A stretch of 30,579 nucleotides of DNA from an uncultured Prevotella sp. (GTDB lineage: Bacteria > Bacteroidota > Bacteroidia > Bacteroidales > Bacteroidaceae): NCBI GenBank assembly GCA_937916405.1, contig CALFUF010000037.1, positions 1 to 30,579 on the forward strand, given 5' to 3'. Numbering within the stretch: position 1 is the stretch's first letter; every line of letters begins with the position of its first letter. The notes beneath the pieces were generated by a model. That model worked only from the letters and a program-made list of their open reading frames with translations, was not told the DNA's origin and did no database searches. This document shows positions 8,234 through 16,496 of the stretch, piece by piece. Made by a program: the position numbers and the translations under genes.

Positions 8234-9415
8234 TTACTTCTTCATATAAGGATCTGTGCCCAATACGGTTTTGGCAAGACGCTTCGCTTTGTCACGAAGA
8301 GCATCTGTGCTATCGCCAACCTCACCGTAACAGAGGACTACACCCATACGGCGACCCACATGTGCCTCGGGCTTGCCGAAGATACGGATTCGGGTACGGT
8401 CTTCCTTTAACGCCTCTACGAGATTGTAATCCAACGGACCTACCTTCTCTTCTGGAGAGAGAATAACAGCACTGGCACCTGCATGCTCAAGATGGATGCC
8501 TGCGATAGGTAGTCCCATCACAGCACGGAAATGAAGTTCGAACTCAGAGAGGTTGGTAGTATGACCAAGTGTCACCATACCAGTATCATGTGGACGAGGA
8601 CTCAGCTCTGAGAAGATGACCTCACCCTGACGAGTCAGGAAGAACTCCACGCCCCAGATACCATAACCTGTCAAAGCCTTCGTAACCTGATCTGCCATAT
8701 GCTGTGCTTGTTTCAATGCCTCATCCGAAATCTTGTAAGGTTGCCATGACTCACGATAGTCACCACCTTTCTGCACATGTCCGATAGGAGGACAGAATAT
8801 TGTGGGAGCATTTTTCTGAGTAACAGTAAGTAATGTGAATTCCGACTCAAAATCAATAAACTCCTCGATGATGACTTCCTTCACGTCACCACGACTTCCC
8901 TCCATTGCTTCACGGAAAGCCTGCTCCAACTCATCGTCATTGTGTACATAACTCTGTCCATGACCTGAGGATGACATCAAGGGCTTCACGACACAGGGGA
9001 AGCCAATCTCGTCAGCAGCCTTCTTGAACTCATCGAAGGTCTTTGCATAAAAATACTTTGCTGTACGCAAACCCAGTTCACGACTTGCAAGGTCACGGAT
9101 GGCACGACGATTCATGGTAAAATTGACGGCACGAGCAGAGGGAACCACCTGTATACCCTCTTTCTCAAAATCGAAGAGACGCTCTGTACGAATTGCCTCA
9201 ATCTCAGGCACGATAATGTCTGGCTGATGTTTTTTGACAGCCGCCGTCAATGCGTCACCATCAAGCATAGAGAATACTTCACGCTCGTCTGCTACCTGCA
9301 TAGCTGGAGCATCGTTGTAACGATCACATGCCACCACATAAGCACCAGCACGCTTGGCTGCAATCACAAACTCTTTTCCTAACTCACCACTTCCCAGTAA
9401 CAGAATCTTTTTCAT
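8234..9415 (-). CDS. purT: Formate-dependent GAR transformylase PurT
   Basis: This 393-residue ATP-grasp enzyme converts glycinamide ribonucleotide, formate and ATP to formyl-GAR in de novo purine synthesis, a folate-independent alternative to PurN. Visible features are the N-terminal dinucleotide-like GSGELGKE loop (8-15), the ATP-grasp loop KPLMSSSGHGQS, the metal- and substrate-binding WGVEFFLT and FSELSPRPHDTGMVTL segments, and the C-terminal GRRMGVVLCYG. Length matches E. coli PurT closely. It lies between rfbB (12-bp gap) and the acyltransferase (18-bp gap), although it has no direct role in sugar nucleotide synthesis. Confidence 0.96.
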   Translation of the reverse strand: MKKILLLGSGELGKEFVIAAKRAGAYVVACDRYNDAPAMQVADEREVFSMLDGDALTAAVKKHQPDIIVPEIEAIRTERLFDFEKEGIQVVPSARAVNFTMNRRAIRDLASRELGLRTAKYFYAKTFDEFKKAADEIGFPCVVKPLMSSSGHGQSYVHNDDELEQAFREAMEGSRGDVKEVIIEEFIDFESEFTLLTVTQKNAPTIFCPPIGHVQKGGDYRESWQPYKISDEALKQAQHMADQVTKALTGYGIWGVEFFLTRQGEVIFSELSPRPHDTGMVTLGHTTNLSEFELHFRAVMGLPIAGIHLEHAGASAVILSPEEKVGPLDYNLVEALKEDRTRIRIFGKPEAHVGRRMGVVLCYGEVGDSTDALRDKAKRLAKTVLGTDPYMKK

Positions 9416-9427
9416 AATTGTATTTGT

Positions 9428-10564
9428 TTATCGGTTTGCATACATATTATCATAATATTTCTGATAGTCGCCTGATGTTACGTTATCTAACCATTCTTGG
9501 TTGTCGAGATACCAACGAACGGTTTTTTCAATACCCTCCTCAAACTGCAAGGATGGTTCCCAGCCTAGCTCCTTCTGTAATTTAGTCGAGTCAATAGCAT
9601 AACGGAGGTCATGACCTGCACGGTCTGTAACGAAAGTGATAAGGTCCATGTCTTCACCTTCTTTACGTCCCAGCAGGCGATCAACGGTCTTAATAACTAC
9701 TTTGATGATGTCGATGTTCTTCCACTCGTTGAAGCCACCGATGTTATACGTCTCAGCTATTTTACCCTCATGGAAGATAAGGTCAATAGCACGGGCATGG
9801 TCCTCGACAAACAACCAGTCACGCACATTCTCACCCTTACCATATACTGGCAATGGCTTGCGATGTCGGATATTATTGATAAACAACGGTATCAGTTTCT
9901 CTGGGAACTGATAGGGACCGTAGTTATTCGAGCAGTTGGTCACTACCACAGGCATACCGTAAGTGTCATGATAGGCACGTACAAAATGGTCACTCGATGC
10001 CTTAGCGGCAGAATACGGAGAATGCGGATTATACTTTGTTGTCTCCAAGAAGAACTTATCACCATAGGCAAGATGATGCTCCGCACTACTTGCTGTTGTC
10101 GTAAATGGAGGCTCTATACCTTCTGGATGAGTCAGTTCCAAAGCTCCATACACCTCATCTGTGGAGATGTGGTAGAAACGTTTTCCCTCATATTTCTCAG
10201 GCAATGATTCCCAATACTGTTTTGCCGCCTGGAGTAGCGACAGTGTGCCCATGACATTAGTCTGTGCAAAGGTAAAGGGATCCTTAATAGAACGATCTAC
10301 GTGGCTCTCAGCGGCCAGATGGATAATACCGTCCACTTTTTTGTCTTGCATCAGCTTGTAGAAGGCATCAAAGTCACATATGTCCATCTTTACAAACTCA
10401 TAGTTGGGTTTGTTCTCGATATCTTTCAGATTGGCAAGATTACCCGCATACGTTAGCTTATCAAGGTTGATGATGTGGTAATCTGGATACTTGTTCACAA
10501 AAAGGCGCACTACATGACTACCTATGAAGCCTGCGCCACCAGTAATTACAATTGTTCTTTTCAT
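9428..10564 (-). CDS. rfbB: dTDP-glucose 4,6-dehydratase
   Basis: This 378-residue extended short-chain dehydrogenase forms dTDP-4-keto-6-deoxyglucose from dTDP-glucose. The NAD-binding motif is GGAGFIG (9-15). The active site is complete: Ser134-Thr135-Asp136-Glu137 in HISTDEVYG and the Tyr184-Lys188 pair in YSAAK. NRSIKDP-like AESHVDRSIKDP and NNYGPYQFPEKLIP are strongly conserved in RmlB/RfbB. It makes the substrate for the ketoisomerase encoded three genes downstream. The companion thymidylyltransferase rfbA and the rhamnose genes rfbC and rfbD are absent from the window, so dTDP-glucose must come from elsewhere. Confidence 0.96.
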   Translation of the reverse strand: MKRTIVITGGAGFIGSHVVRLFVNKYPDYHIINLDKLTYAGNLANLKDIENKPNYEFVKMDICDFDAFYKLMQDKKVDGIIHLAAESHVDRSIKDPFTFAQTNVMGTLSLLQAAKQYWESLPEKYEGKRFYHISTDEVYGALELTHPEGIEPPFTTTASSAEHHLAYGDKFFLETTKYNPHSPYSAAKASSDHFVRAYHDTYGMPVVVTNCSNNYGPYQFPEKLIPLFINNIRHRKPLPVYGKGENVRDWLFVEDHARAIDLIFHEGKIAETYNIGGFNEWKNIDIIKVVIKTVDRLLGRKEGEDMDLITFVTDRAGHDLRYAIDSTKLQKELGWEPSLQFEEGIEKTVRWYLDNQEWLDNVTSGDYQKYYDNMYANR

Positions 10565-10576
10565 ATTTATTCTTAT

Positions 10577-11071
10577 TTAATGTTTACCTAGTGTAATGAC
10601 CTCACAGTCTTTAAACTCCTTCCCATCAATCGTCAGCCGAACAAGAGTCCGTTCTTTATGCCATCCTTGCATACCAGCCGCACCTGGGTTGATATGCAAA
10701 AGATTTAGTGTCTTGTCGAATTTCACTTTCAGAATATGTGAGTGTCCTGCAATAAAGAGTTGAGGAGGAGAGGCATAGAGCTGTCCCCTGATACTATAAT
10801 CATAGTTACCAAGATACCCCCCGATATGTTTCATCAGCACATCGACATCCTCACACTTCCAACGTAATATTTCAGGGTACATCAGTCGCAGGTCACCGCC
10901 ATCACAGTTGCCACAGACAGCACGCAAAGTACGAAACTCTGCCAGTCGCTCTGCAATCTCAGTGGAGCCGATATCGCCTGCATGCCATATCTCGTCACAC
11001 GGTTCGAAATATTTTAGATATTTATCGTCCCAGTAACTATGCGTATCACTGATAATCCCTATCCGTTTCAT
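10577..11071 (-). CDS. YfcE/MJ0936-type metallophosphoesterase
   Basis: A 164-residue calcineurin-like phosphoesterase, probably a phosphodiesterase. Metal-binding motifs appear in order: SDTH (8-11), HAGDIG, GNCDGG, KHIGG (where the family more often has THG), AGHSH and NPGAAG. It begins at ATG 11071 with a 4-bp overlap with the cytidylate-kinase-like gene. The physiological substrate of this family is unknown, and nothing in the context fixes it. Length is normal. Confidence 0.88.
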   Translation of the reverse strand: MKRIGIISDTHSYWDDKYLKYFEPCDEIWHAGDIGSTEIAERLAEFRTLRAVCGNCDGGDLRLMYPEILRWKCEDVDVLMKHIGGYLGNYDYSIRGQLYASPPQLFIAGHSHILKVKFDKTLNLLHINPGAAGMQGWHKERTLVRLTIDGKEFKDCEVITLGKH

Positions 11072-11685
11072 AAATCAAACTTTTTCCTGATAAACTCCGC
11101 TATCATCTTCTCTGTCTCCACCATTCCCAAGATACTGGTGTTCACACAGAGGTCATACGACTCCGCATGTCCCCATTTCTTACCAGTATAATAATTATAG
11201 TAAGAGGCACGCTTTCCTTCTGCTTGAAGTATCATGCGTTTAGCCTCTGGTGGTGTCACATTCTGTTTGTTAAGTATCTGTTGCACCCGATCATGCATGG
11301 AGGCGGTGATAAAAATATTCACCACGTTTTCAAAGTCACGTAACACATAATCAGCACAACGACCGACAAAGACACAAGAGCTTTTTTGCGCTGCCTTACG
11401 GATAGCGTCACTCTGGAATTTAAACAGGTTCTCTTGGGAGAAGCCCGACTCATAGGCTCCACTCACATGGGGAGTCGTCATACTGAACAGTCCCCGAATA
11501 AAGCCTTTTTTCTCATCGTTCTGCTCGAAGATTTTCTCACTGAAACCACTTTCTTTTGCAGCAAGATTCAGTATCTCCTTGTCATAATACTTGGCGTTAA
11601 AGTCAAGGGCAAGCATACGAGCGATATCATGACCGCCACTACCCAACTGTCGTCCGACATTAATAATAATATGTTTATTTTCCAT
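11068..11685 (-). CDS. Cytidylate kinase-like protein
   Basis: A 205-residue P-loop protein of the cytidylate kinase-like family (the PF13189 type), distinct from housekeeping Cmk. The nucleotide-binding loop is NVGRQLGSGGHDIA (about 9-22), a GRxxGSGG variant of the Walker A motif. CVFVGRCADYVL and the lid-like segment with KRASYYNYYTGKKWG are typical of the family. The true substrate is not known. Its start overlaps the MATE gene's stop by 11 bp and its end overlaps the phosphoesterase by 4 bp, so it is co-transcribed with both. Confidence 0.83.
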   Translation of the reverse strand: MENKHIIINVGRQLGSGGHDIARMLALDFNAKYYDKEILNLAAKESGFSEKIFEQNDEKKGFIRGLFSMTTPHVSGAYESGFSQENLFKFQSDAIRKAAQKSSCVFVGRCADYVLRDFENVVNIFITASMHDRVQQILNKQNVTPPEAKRMILQAEGKRASYYNYYTGKKWGHAESYDLCVNTSILGMVETEKMIAEFIRKKFDL

Positions 11686-13033
11686 AAGCTTTAAGTTTTC
11701 TGATATACCAAATTAAAAGCGGAATCGTCATAGCGAAAGAGCCGAAGTCGCTTGCTGCCATCGAATACCACACACCATCCAGACCTAACCAAAGAGGGAA
11801 GATGTATGCCATTGGCAGCAACAGGATCAGCTGGCGAGAGAGAGAAAGGAAGATGGATATCTTCACTTTACCGATGCATTGGAAGAAGTTCGTAATAACA
11901 GCTTGTGAACCTACCACAAAAAACACCAACATATTGAGCTTTATACCTCGTGCCGACATCTCAATCAAAGTCGGATCGGTAGTAAACACCTGAGCTATCT
12001 GTCTTGAAAAGAGCATCGACAGTGACCATCCTATCAATAATATTGTTGTGGCTGCAGCTATCGTCAACCACAAACAGCGGAACATACGGTCGAAATTCTC
12101 TGCCCCATAGTTGTAACCCACAATAGGTTGCATTCCCTGGTTCATACCCATGACAAACATAAAGAGTACCATCACCACTGAATTGGCAATAGAATAAGCG
12201 CCCACTGCCATATCACCGCCATAACGAACAAACTGATTGTTCATAAAAATGACAATAACACATGCAGTAGCGTTCATCAGAAAAGGAGAGATACCTATGG
12301 AGATGATGTTGCGCACCAAGTCTGCTTTCAGTTTGTATATACCCTTTCGCAGATGCAGCAGTTCTTTCTTATCAGAGAACACCCACATCTGCCAACAGAG
12401 TGCTATCGTCTGGGAGGTTATCGTTGCTAATGCTGCTCCACGGATGCCCCATCGGAACCACCACACAAAAGCAATAACCAACAGGATATTCATGCCTACC
12501 GTAAAAAGGGTGGCATACATCGCATGACGTGGTTTTCCTGCAGCCCTTAGTACAGCATTCATACCGAAATACATATGAGTCACCATATTACCCAGCAGGA
12601 TGATAATCATAAACTCACGGGCATACGGTAATGTCACCTCAGAAGCACCAAAGAAGCGAAGGATAGGATCGAGGAACGCAAGGCATACAGCCATGAAGAG
12701 GAAACCGATAATCAGGTTGAGTGTCACCGTATTACCCAACAAATATTGCGCTGTTTTATAGTCACGCTGCCCTAACTTCACAGAGATACATGTCGATGCG
12801 CCAACACCGACAGCAGCACCAAAAGCGCCACTAAGGTTCATAAAAGGGAAAGTGATACCCAAACCAGCGATAGCCTCAGGTCCTACTATCTGTCCAATAA
12901 AGGCACGGTCAATGATATTATAAAGGCTGGAGGCTGTCATAGCGACAATAGCAGGCAAGGCATACTGAGTCAACAGTTTACCTACTGGTTTTGTACCTAG
13001 TTCGAGTGCTGCTTGCTTATTGTCCATATTCAT
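11675..13033 (-). CDS. MATE family efflux transporter
   Basis: A protein of about 452 residues with some twelve hydrophobic segments arranged as two halves, typical of MATE cation-coupled multidrug exporters. Recognisable segments are YNIIDRAFIGQIVGPEAIAG near the N-terminus and, in the second half, GMNQGMQPIVGYNYGAENFD, both strong MATE signatures. The substrate is unknown. ATGs at 13033 and 13027 are both possible starts; a TTG at 13039 is excluded because it overlaps the predicted promoter box (13036-13044). It opens a nine-gene minus-strand run and diverges from the helicase gene. Confidence 0.92.
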   Translation of the reverse strand: MNMDNKQAALELGTKPVGKLLTQYALPAIVAMTASSLYNIIDRAFIGQIVGPEAIAGLGITFPFMNLSGAFGAAVGVGASTCISVKLGQRDYKTAQYLLGNTVTLNLIIGFLFMAVCLAFLDPILRFFGASEVTLPYAREFMIIILLGNMVTHMYFGMNAVLRAAGKPRHAMYATLFTVGMNILLVIAFVWWFRWGIRGAALATITSQTIALCWQMWVFSDKKELLHLRKGIYKLKADLVRNIISIGISPFLMNATACVIVIFMNNQFVRYGGDMAVGAYSIANSVVMVLFMFVMGMNQGMQPIVGYNYGAENFDRMFRCLWLTIAAATTILLIGWSLSMLFSRQIAQVFTTDPTLIEMSARGIKLNMLVFFVVGSQAVITNFFQCIGKVKISIFLSLSRQLILLLPMAYIFPLWLGLDGVWYSMAASDFGSFAMTIPLLIWYIRKLKAYGK

Positions 13034-13035
13034 TT

Positions 13036-13068
13036 GCAAAGGTAGTGCAAATCAAATGAAAAACCAAA
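13036..13068 (-). promoter_or_regulatory. Putative promoter for the MATE to aminotransferase gene run
   Basis: On the minus strand TTTG (13065-13068) is followed after 20 bases by TACCTTTGC (13036-13044). Both boxes match the Bacteroidota consensus exactly and the spacing is within the usual range. The expected start is about 13030-13033, so the mRNA would begin at or within a few bases of the candidate ATGs at 13033 and 13027. Confidence 0.65.
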
Positions 13069-13087
13069 TAATATTTGGATTTTCTCT

Positions 13088-13113
13088 CAAAAGAAAAGTA
13101 CAAAAGAAAAGTA
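13088..13113. repeat. 13-bp tandem direct repeat in a divergent promoter region
   Basis: CAAAAGAAAAGTA occurs twice back to back (13088-13100 and 13101-13113) between the divergent MATE and helicase genes. The copies are identical. They lie upstream of both predicted promoters and could be operator half-sites or just simple AT-rich duplication. Confidence 0.7.
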
Positions 13114-13122
13114 CTCCTTTAT

Positions 13123-13153
13123 TTTGCCATATCATCAATATTTTGTAATTTAG
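13123..13153 (+). promoter_or_regulatory. Possible promoter for helicase and ispE
   Basis: TTTG (13123-13126) lies 19 bases upstream of TAATTTAG (13146-13153), which has one mismatch to TAnnTTTG. The expected transcription start is about 13157, only a few bases before the ATG at 13162. The fit is weaker than for the divergent MATE promoter. Confidence 0.4.
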
Positions 13154-13161
13154 CAACCGAA

Positions 13162-14922
13162 ATGACAATGGAACAGAAAAAGCAATCCGTCCGACAGATA
13201 GACAAAGGCAATCGTGAGTGGCAACAAGCCCTCCAAATTGTAGAGTACACACACCGTTCACTCTTCCTAACGGGAAAGGCAGGTACGGGAAAGTCAACCT
13301 TTTTGCGATATGTAGCTCAAACGACAAAGAAAAAGTATGTGATACTTGCACCGACAGGGATTGCGGCTATCAATGCTGGAGGACAAACACTGCACTCGTT
13401 CTTCAAGCTTCCCTTTCATCCCTTATTGCCTAACGACTCACGCTATAACATCCGTAATATCCGAAAGACATTGAAATATAGCGGTGAGACGACCAAGTTA
13501 TTACGAGAGTTAGAGCTTATTATCATTGATGAGATATCGATGGTACGTGCCGATATCATCGACTTCATCGACAAGGTGTTACGTATCTACTGTCGTAATA
13601 TGCGAGAGCCCTTTGGGGGCAAACAACTATTGCTGGTGGGCGATATTTTTCAATTGGAACCTGTCATTAAAGAAGACGAATGGCGATTGATGCAACCGTT
13701 CTATAGTTCTGCCTATTTCTTTTCGGCAAAGGTATGGCAGGAAATGCAACTGGTGAGCATCGAGTTACGTAAAGTATACCGACAGAGCGACGACAGGTTT
13801 ATCGGTGTGCTAGATCGTATCAGGCAGAATACAGCAACGGCAAAAGACCTTCAGGATATCAATGCGAGAGTCGGCAAAGAACTACACCTGCACGATAACA
13901 ATCTTGCCATTACCCTTGCAACCCGGAGAGACACCGTGGATTATATTAATGAACGCCATCTTCGCGACTTAGAGGGCGAGGCAACCATTTTCAAGGGCAG
14001 CATTACAGGGGAGTTTCCAGAAACCTCTCTACCCGCCCCTATGGAACTGGAAGTTAAGCCTGGTGCGCAAGTTATCTTCATCAAGAACGACAAAGAACGT
14101 CGATGGGTGAATGGCACATTGGGTGTGGTTATTTATATCGATGAGGAAGACGGTATCATCACGGTAGTGGATGAGGACGGTCACGAGTATGATGTGGAAC
14201 GTGAGATCTGGGAGAACATGCGCTATACCTTTAACGAGAAAGAGCAAAAGATTGAAGAAGAACAACTTGGCACCTTCATTCAATTTCCTCTTCGACTCGC
14301 TTGGGCGATTACCGTGCATAAAAGTCAGGGATTGACCTTTCGACAGGTAAAGATAGACTTCTCTGGAGGCGGAGCCTTTGCCGGTGGACAGACATACGTA
14401 GCTCTAAGCCGCTGCACATCATTAGAAGGTATCACTTTAGAGGAGCCTATTCACCAGAGCGACATCTTCGTCCGTGCGGAGGTAGTCAGTTTCGCTAAAC
14501 GCTATAATGACGGACAGCTGATCCAACAAGTAATGTTTGAAAGTAAGGCAGACAAGGAGTACCATGATGCTGTGGCAGCCTATGACCGTCAAGACTTTGA
14601 CGATTTCCTACACCATTTCTTTCTTGCCATCCACAGTCGTTATGATATAGAGAAACCTGCCGCTCAACGACTGATACGTCGCAAGTTAGGTATCATCACG
14701 CAATTACAACAAGAATGCAAGCGACTGGAAGGGGTGATTACCAAGAAAGAGGAGACACTAAGGCGACTCGCTGCAGAATATGTATTAATGGGTAAGGAGT
14801 GCGAAAGGGAACACATGCCTGAAGCAGCCATCCGCAACTATGAGAAAGCGCTGGAACTATACCCCGAAGCAATGGAGGCGCAACGCAGAATCAAAAAACT
14901 TAGAAAAGACATTAAGAAATAG
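13162..14922 (+). CDS. PIF1-like SF1B helicase with C-terminal TPR-like tail
   Basis: A 586-residue ATP-dependent DNA helicase of the PIF1/RecD-like group. From the start at 13162, Walker A is GKAGTGKST (38-46), Walker B is LIIIDEISM, motif III is GDIFQLEPV (Glu replacing the usual Pro) and motif V/VI segments include AITVHKSQGLTF and YVALSRC. After the helicase core comes a helical segment ending in a TPR-like unit, KECEREHMPEAAIRNYEKAL, which could bind a partner. The ORF is open to 13075, but 13162 is preferred because conserved sequence begins after it and a possible promoter lies just before. ispE follows after 5 bp. Confidence 0.88.
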   Translation: MTMEQKKQSVRQIDKGNREWQQALQIVEYTHRSLFLTGKAGTGKSTFLRYVAQTTKKKYVILAPTGIAAINAGGQTLHSFFKLPFHPLLPNDSRYNIRNIRKTLKYSGETTKLLRELELIIIDEISMVRADIIDFIDKVLRIYCRNMREPFGGKQLLLVGDIFQLEPVIKEDEWRLMQPFYSSAYFFSAKVWQEMQLVSIELRKVYRQSDDRFIGVLDRIRQNTATAKDLQDINARVGKELHLHDNNLAITLATRRDTVDYINERHLRDLEGEATIFKGSITGEFPETSLPAPMELEVKPGAQVIFIKNDKERRWVNGTLGVVIYIDEEDGIITVVDEDGHEYDVEREIWENMRYTFNEKEQKIEEEQLGTFIQFPLRLAWAITVHKSQGLTFRQVKIDFSGGGAFAGGQTYVALSRCTSLEGITLEEPIHQSDIFVRAEVVSFAKRYNDGQLIQQVMFESKADKEYHDAVAAYDRQDFDDFLHHFFLAIHSRYDIEKPAAQRLIRRKLGIITQLQQECKRLEGVITKKEETLRRLAAEYVLMGKECEREHMPEAAIRNYEKALELYPEAMEAQRRIKKLRKDIKK

Positions 14923-14927
14923 AAGAT

Positions 14928-15758
14928 ATGATTACATTCCCTATTGCTAAAGTGAATCTTGGACTGAATGTTGTAGAGCGTCGTTCTGATGGATACCATA
15001 ACCTACAAACAGTGTTTTATCCTGTTGGGATCAAAGACGTATTGGAAGTATTCCCTATGGCAGACGGCTTTCCTTCTACCGTCGATTGTGACATCAAAGT
15101 GACGAATATTGACATTGAAGGGGATGAACAACGGAACCTCGTTGTAAAAGCCTATCAGTTGTTGAAGAAAGACTTTCCTACCCTGCCCCGTCTGCATGCC
15201 CATCTCTATAAGGGAATACCTACACAGGCAGGGATGGGAGGTGGATCGAGCGATGCCTCAGCTATGCTGCTACTTCTAAACAAGGAATGCCATCTTGGGT
15301 TATCAGACCAACAACTCATTCAATATGCGGCGCAACTGGGAGCTGATTGTGCTATCTTCATCCTCAACCGTCCTGCATACGCAGAGGGTATCGGAGAGAT
15401 ATTATCACCCGTTGATATTAATCTCAGCGGTTGGTATATGGGTGTTGTCCGTCCTGATATTCCCGTACCAACAAAAGAAGCTTTCGCCCATATCACTCCA
15501 CAGATGCCTAAGAAATGCTGCCGTGACATCGTCATGCAACCCGTTGAGACTTGGAAAGAAGAACTCATCAATGATTTTGAGGTAAGTGTCTTTAAGGTAC
15601 ATCCAGAACTCGCCGCTATCAAAGAGCAGCTCTATCACCTCGGAGCAGTCTATGCCGCCATGAGTGGAAGCGGCAGTGCCCTCTTTGGACTATTCAGAGA
15701 ACCGATAGACCTAAAAATATCCTTTGAGGGTATGTTCACTACCTGTCTAAAGCTCTGA
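14928..15758 (+). CDS. ispE: 4-diphosphocytidyl-2-C-methyl-D-erythritol kinase
   Basis: This 276-residue GHMP kinase phosphorylates CDP-methylerythritol in the MEP isoprenoid pathway. The ATP-binding loop is PTQAGMGGGSSDA (98-110); the N-terminal AKVNLGLNV with Lys8 and the DGYHNLQTVF segment (21-30) are diagnostic of IspE. GADCAIFI carries the catalytic aspartate, and MSGSGSALFGLF is the third GHMP motif. Length is normal. It follows the helicase gene by 5 bp, so both are probably one transcript, ending near the stem-loop at 15772-15803. Confidence 0.95.
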   Translation: MITFPIAKVNLGLNVVERRSDGYHNLQTVFYPVGIKDVLEVFPMADGFPSTVDCDIKVTNIDIEGDEQRNLVVKAYQLLKKDFPTLPRLHAHLYKGIPTQAGMGGGSSDASAMLLLLNKECHLGLSDQQLIQYAAQLGADCAIFILNRPAYAEGIGEILSPVDINLSGWYMGVVRPDIPVPTKEAFAHITPQMPKKCCRDIVMQPVETWKEELINDFEVSVFKVHPELAAIKEQLYHLGAVYAAMSGSGSALFGLFREPIDLKISFEGMFTTCLKL

Positions 15759-15771
15759 CATACAGGCAAAA

Positions 15772-15803
15772 AAAGAATGATTGTCTCACGACAATCAATC
15801 TTT
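15772..15803 (+). terminator. Strong stem-loop after ispE (terminator or leader hairpin)
   Basis: Two 14-base arms (15772-15785 and 15790-15803) pair with one mismatch around a TCAC loop; the inner seven pairs are GATTGTC/GACAATC. It starts 14 bases after the ispE stop, suiting a terminator, but only TTTCATT rather than a clear T-run follows. The hairpin is followed by a translational-start-like sequence and a 23-codon ORF, so it may instead be a 5' leader structure. Confidence 0.6.
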
Positions 15804-15827
15804 CATTAACCTTAATAATCTAATACC

Positions 15828-15899
15828 ATGAAAAACACACTGCAAATATATGAATTAAAATTTCTCCTTGCAAGTGTTGTTATATCATCTAATACGTAA
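15828..15899 (+). other. Tiny orphan reading frame after a leader-like hairpin
   Basis: ATG at 15828 opens 23 codons ending in TAA at 15897-15899. The product starts MKNTLQIYELKF and is hydrophobic in its second half (FLLASVVI). It is preceded by the stem-loop and by CTTAATAATCTAATACC, an arrangement that looks like a 5' untranslated leader. No longer gene follows. It could be a short peptide, the remains of a deleted gene behind an intact leader, or chance. Coding status is unproven. Confidence 0.3.
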
Positions 15900-15910
15900 T
15901 TTAACGTATT
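15891..15910. terminator. Possible bidirectional terminator hairpin between convergent genes
   Basis: AATACGT (15891-15897) and ACGTATT (15904-15910) form a perfect 7-bp stem with a 6-base AT loop, in the convergent gap between ispE and the DUF3256 gene. A short T-rich stretch follows on the plus strand only. The stem is AT-rich and therefore weak. Confidence 0.4.
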
Positions 15911-15918
15911 TTAAGCAT

Positions 15919-16482
15919 TTAATCCTTCCATTCTACGAATTTTAACCATGACCGCTCTTTCTCTTGCTCTTCATAGGCAATTGGATCTAATGCATTCATT
16001 TGTCGAAGATGAACGCCAAGAGATGGGGTACCAGTAAAATCAGCAACAAAAGAATCATGAGGAATGGTCAAGTACTTAGAGGGGTCGAGAGCGTTCCAAA
16101 GCGTAGAATATACCTCTATCTTACTCTCTGGTGCCGCATTTCCGTAAGTTGTTATCATACATACTACCTGGCTACAGCTATCAACAGCCACACTGACGGG
16201 CATCAGACGCATGTCAACTTTCATGGCAGGACTTACTTGCAGGACTAATGCGGTGTCCGTCAGACTCAGCATCTCACTTTTACCACCTAATTCATTAGTG
16301 ACTACAGCTTTCATGCCTGAGTCGATAAAATCGATGAAGTCCAGACGGTTGTTCTCTGTCAAGTAAGGTAACAGACTATCCGGCATTTGCAGAAAGACAT
16401 CCCTCATCTTCGTCTGTGCCTCACTAAGAGTGCACAACGAAGACATCAGGATACATATCATCAGAAATATTCTCATATACAT
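15919..16482 (-). CDS. DUF3256 family exported protein
   Basis: A 187-residue Bacteroidales protein recognised as DUF3256. It has an N-terminal signal peptide (hydrophobic IFLMICILMSSLCTL, likely cleaved after SEAQ) and should lie in the periplasm. The conserved start of the mature part, MRDVFLQMPDSLLPYLTENN, is typical of the family. Function is unknown. ATGs at 16482 and 16476 are both plausible starts. It is the last gene of the long ileS-led run, 14 bp after the CoA ligase gene. Confidence 0.8.
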   Translation of the reverse strand: MYMRIFLMICILMSSLCTLSEAQTKMRDVFLQMPDSLLPYLTENNRLDFIDFIDSGMKAVVTNELGGKSEMLSLTDTALVLQVSPAMKVDMRLMPVSVAVDSCSQVVCMITTYGNAAPESKIEVYSTLWNALDPSKYLTIPHDSFVADFTGTPSLGVHLRQMNALDPIAYEEQEKERSWLKFVEWKD

Positions 16483-16496
16483 TAATTATCTTAGGA

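Noticed and set aside
15842..15850. Minus-strand TATATTTGC promoter box inside the tiny ORF after ispE
   Set aside because: It would drive transcription antisense into ispE with no gene to serve; probably a chance match in AT-rich DNA.
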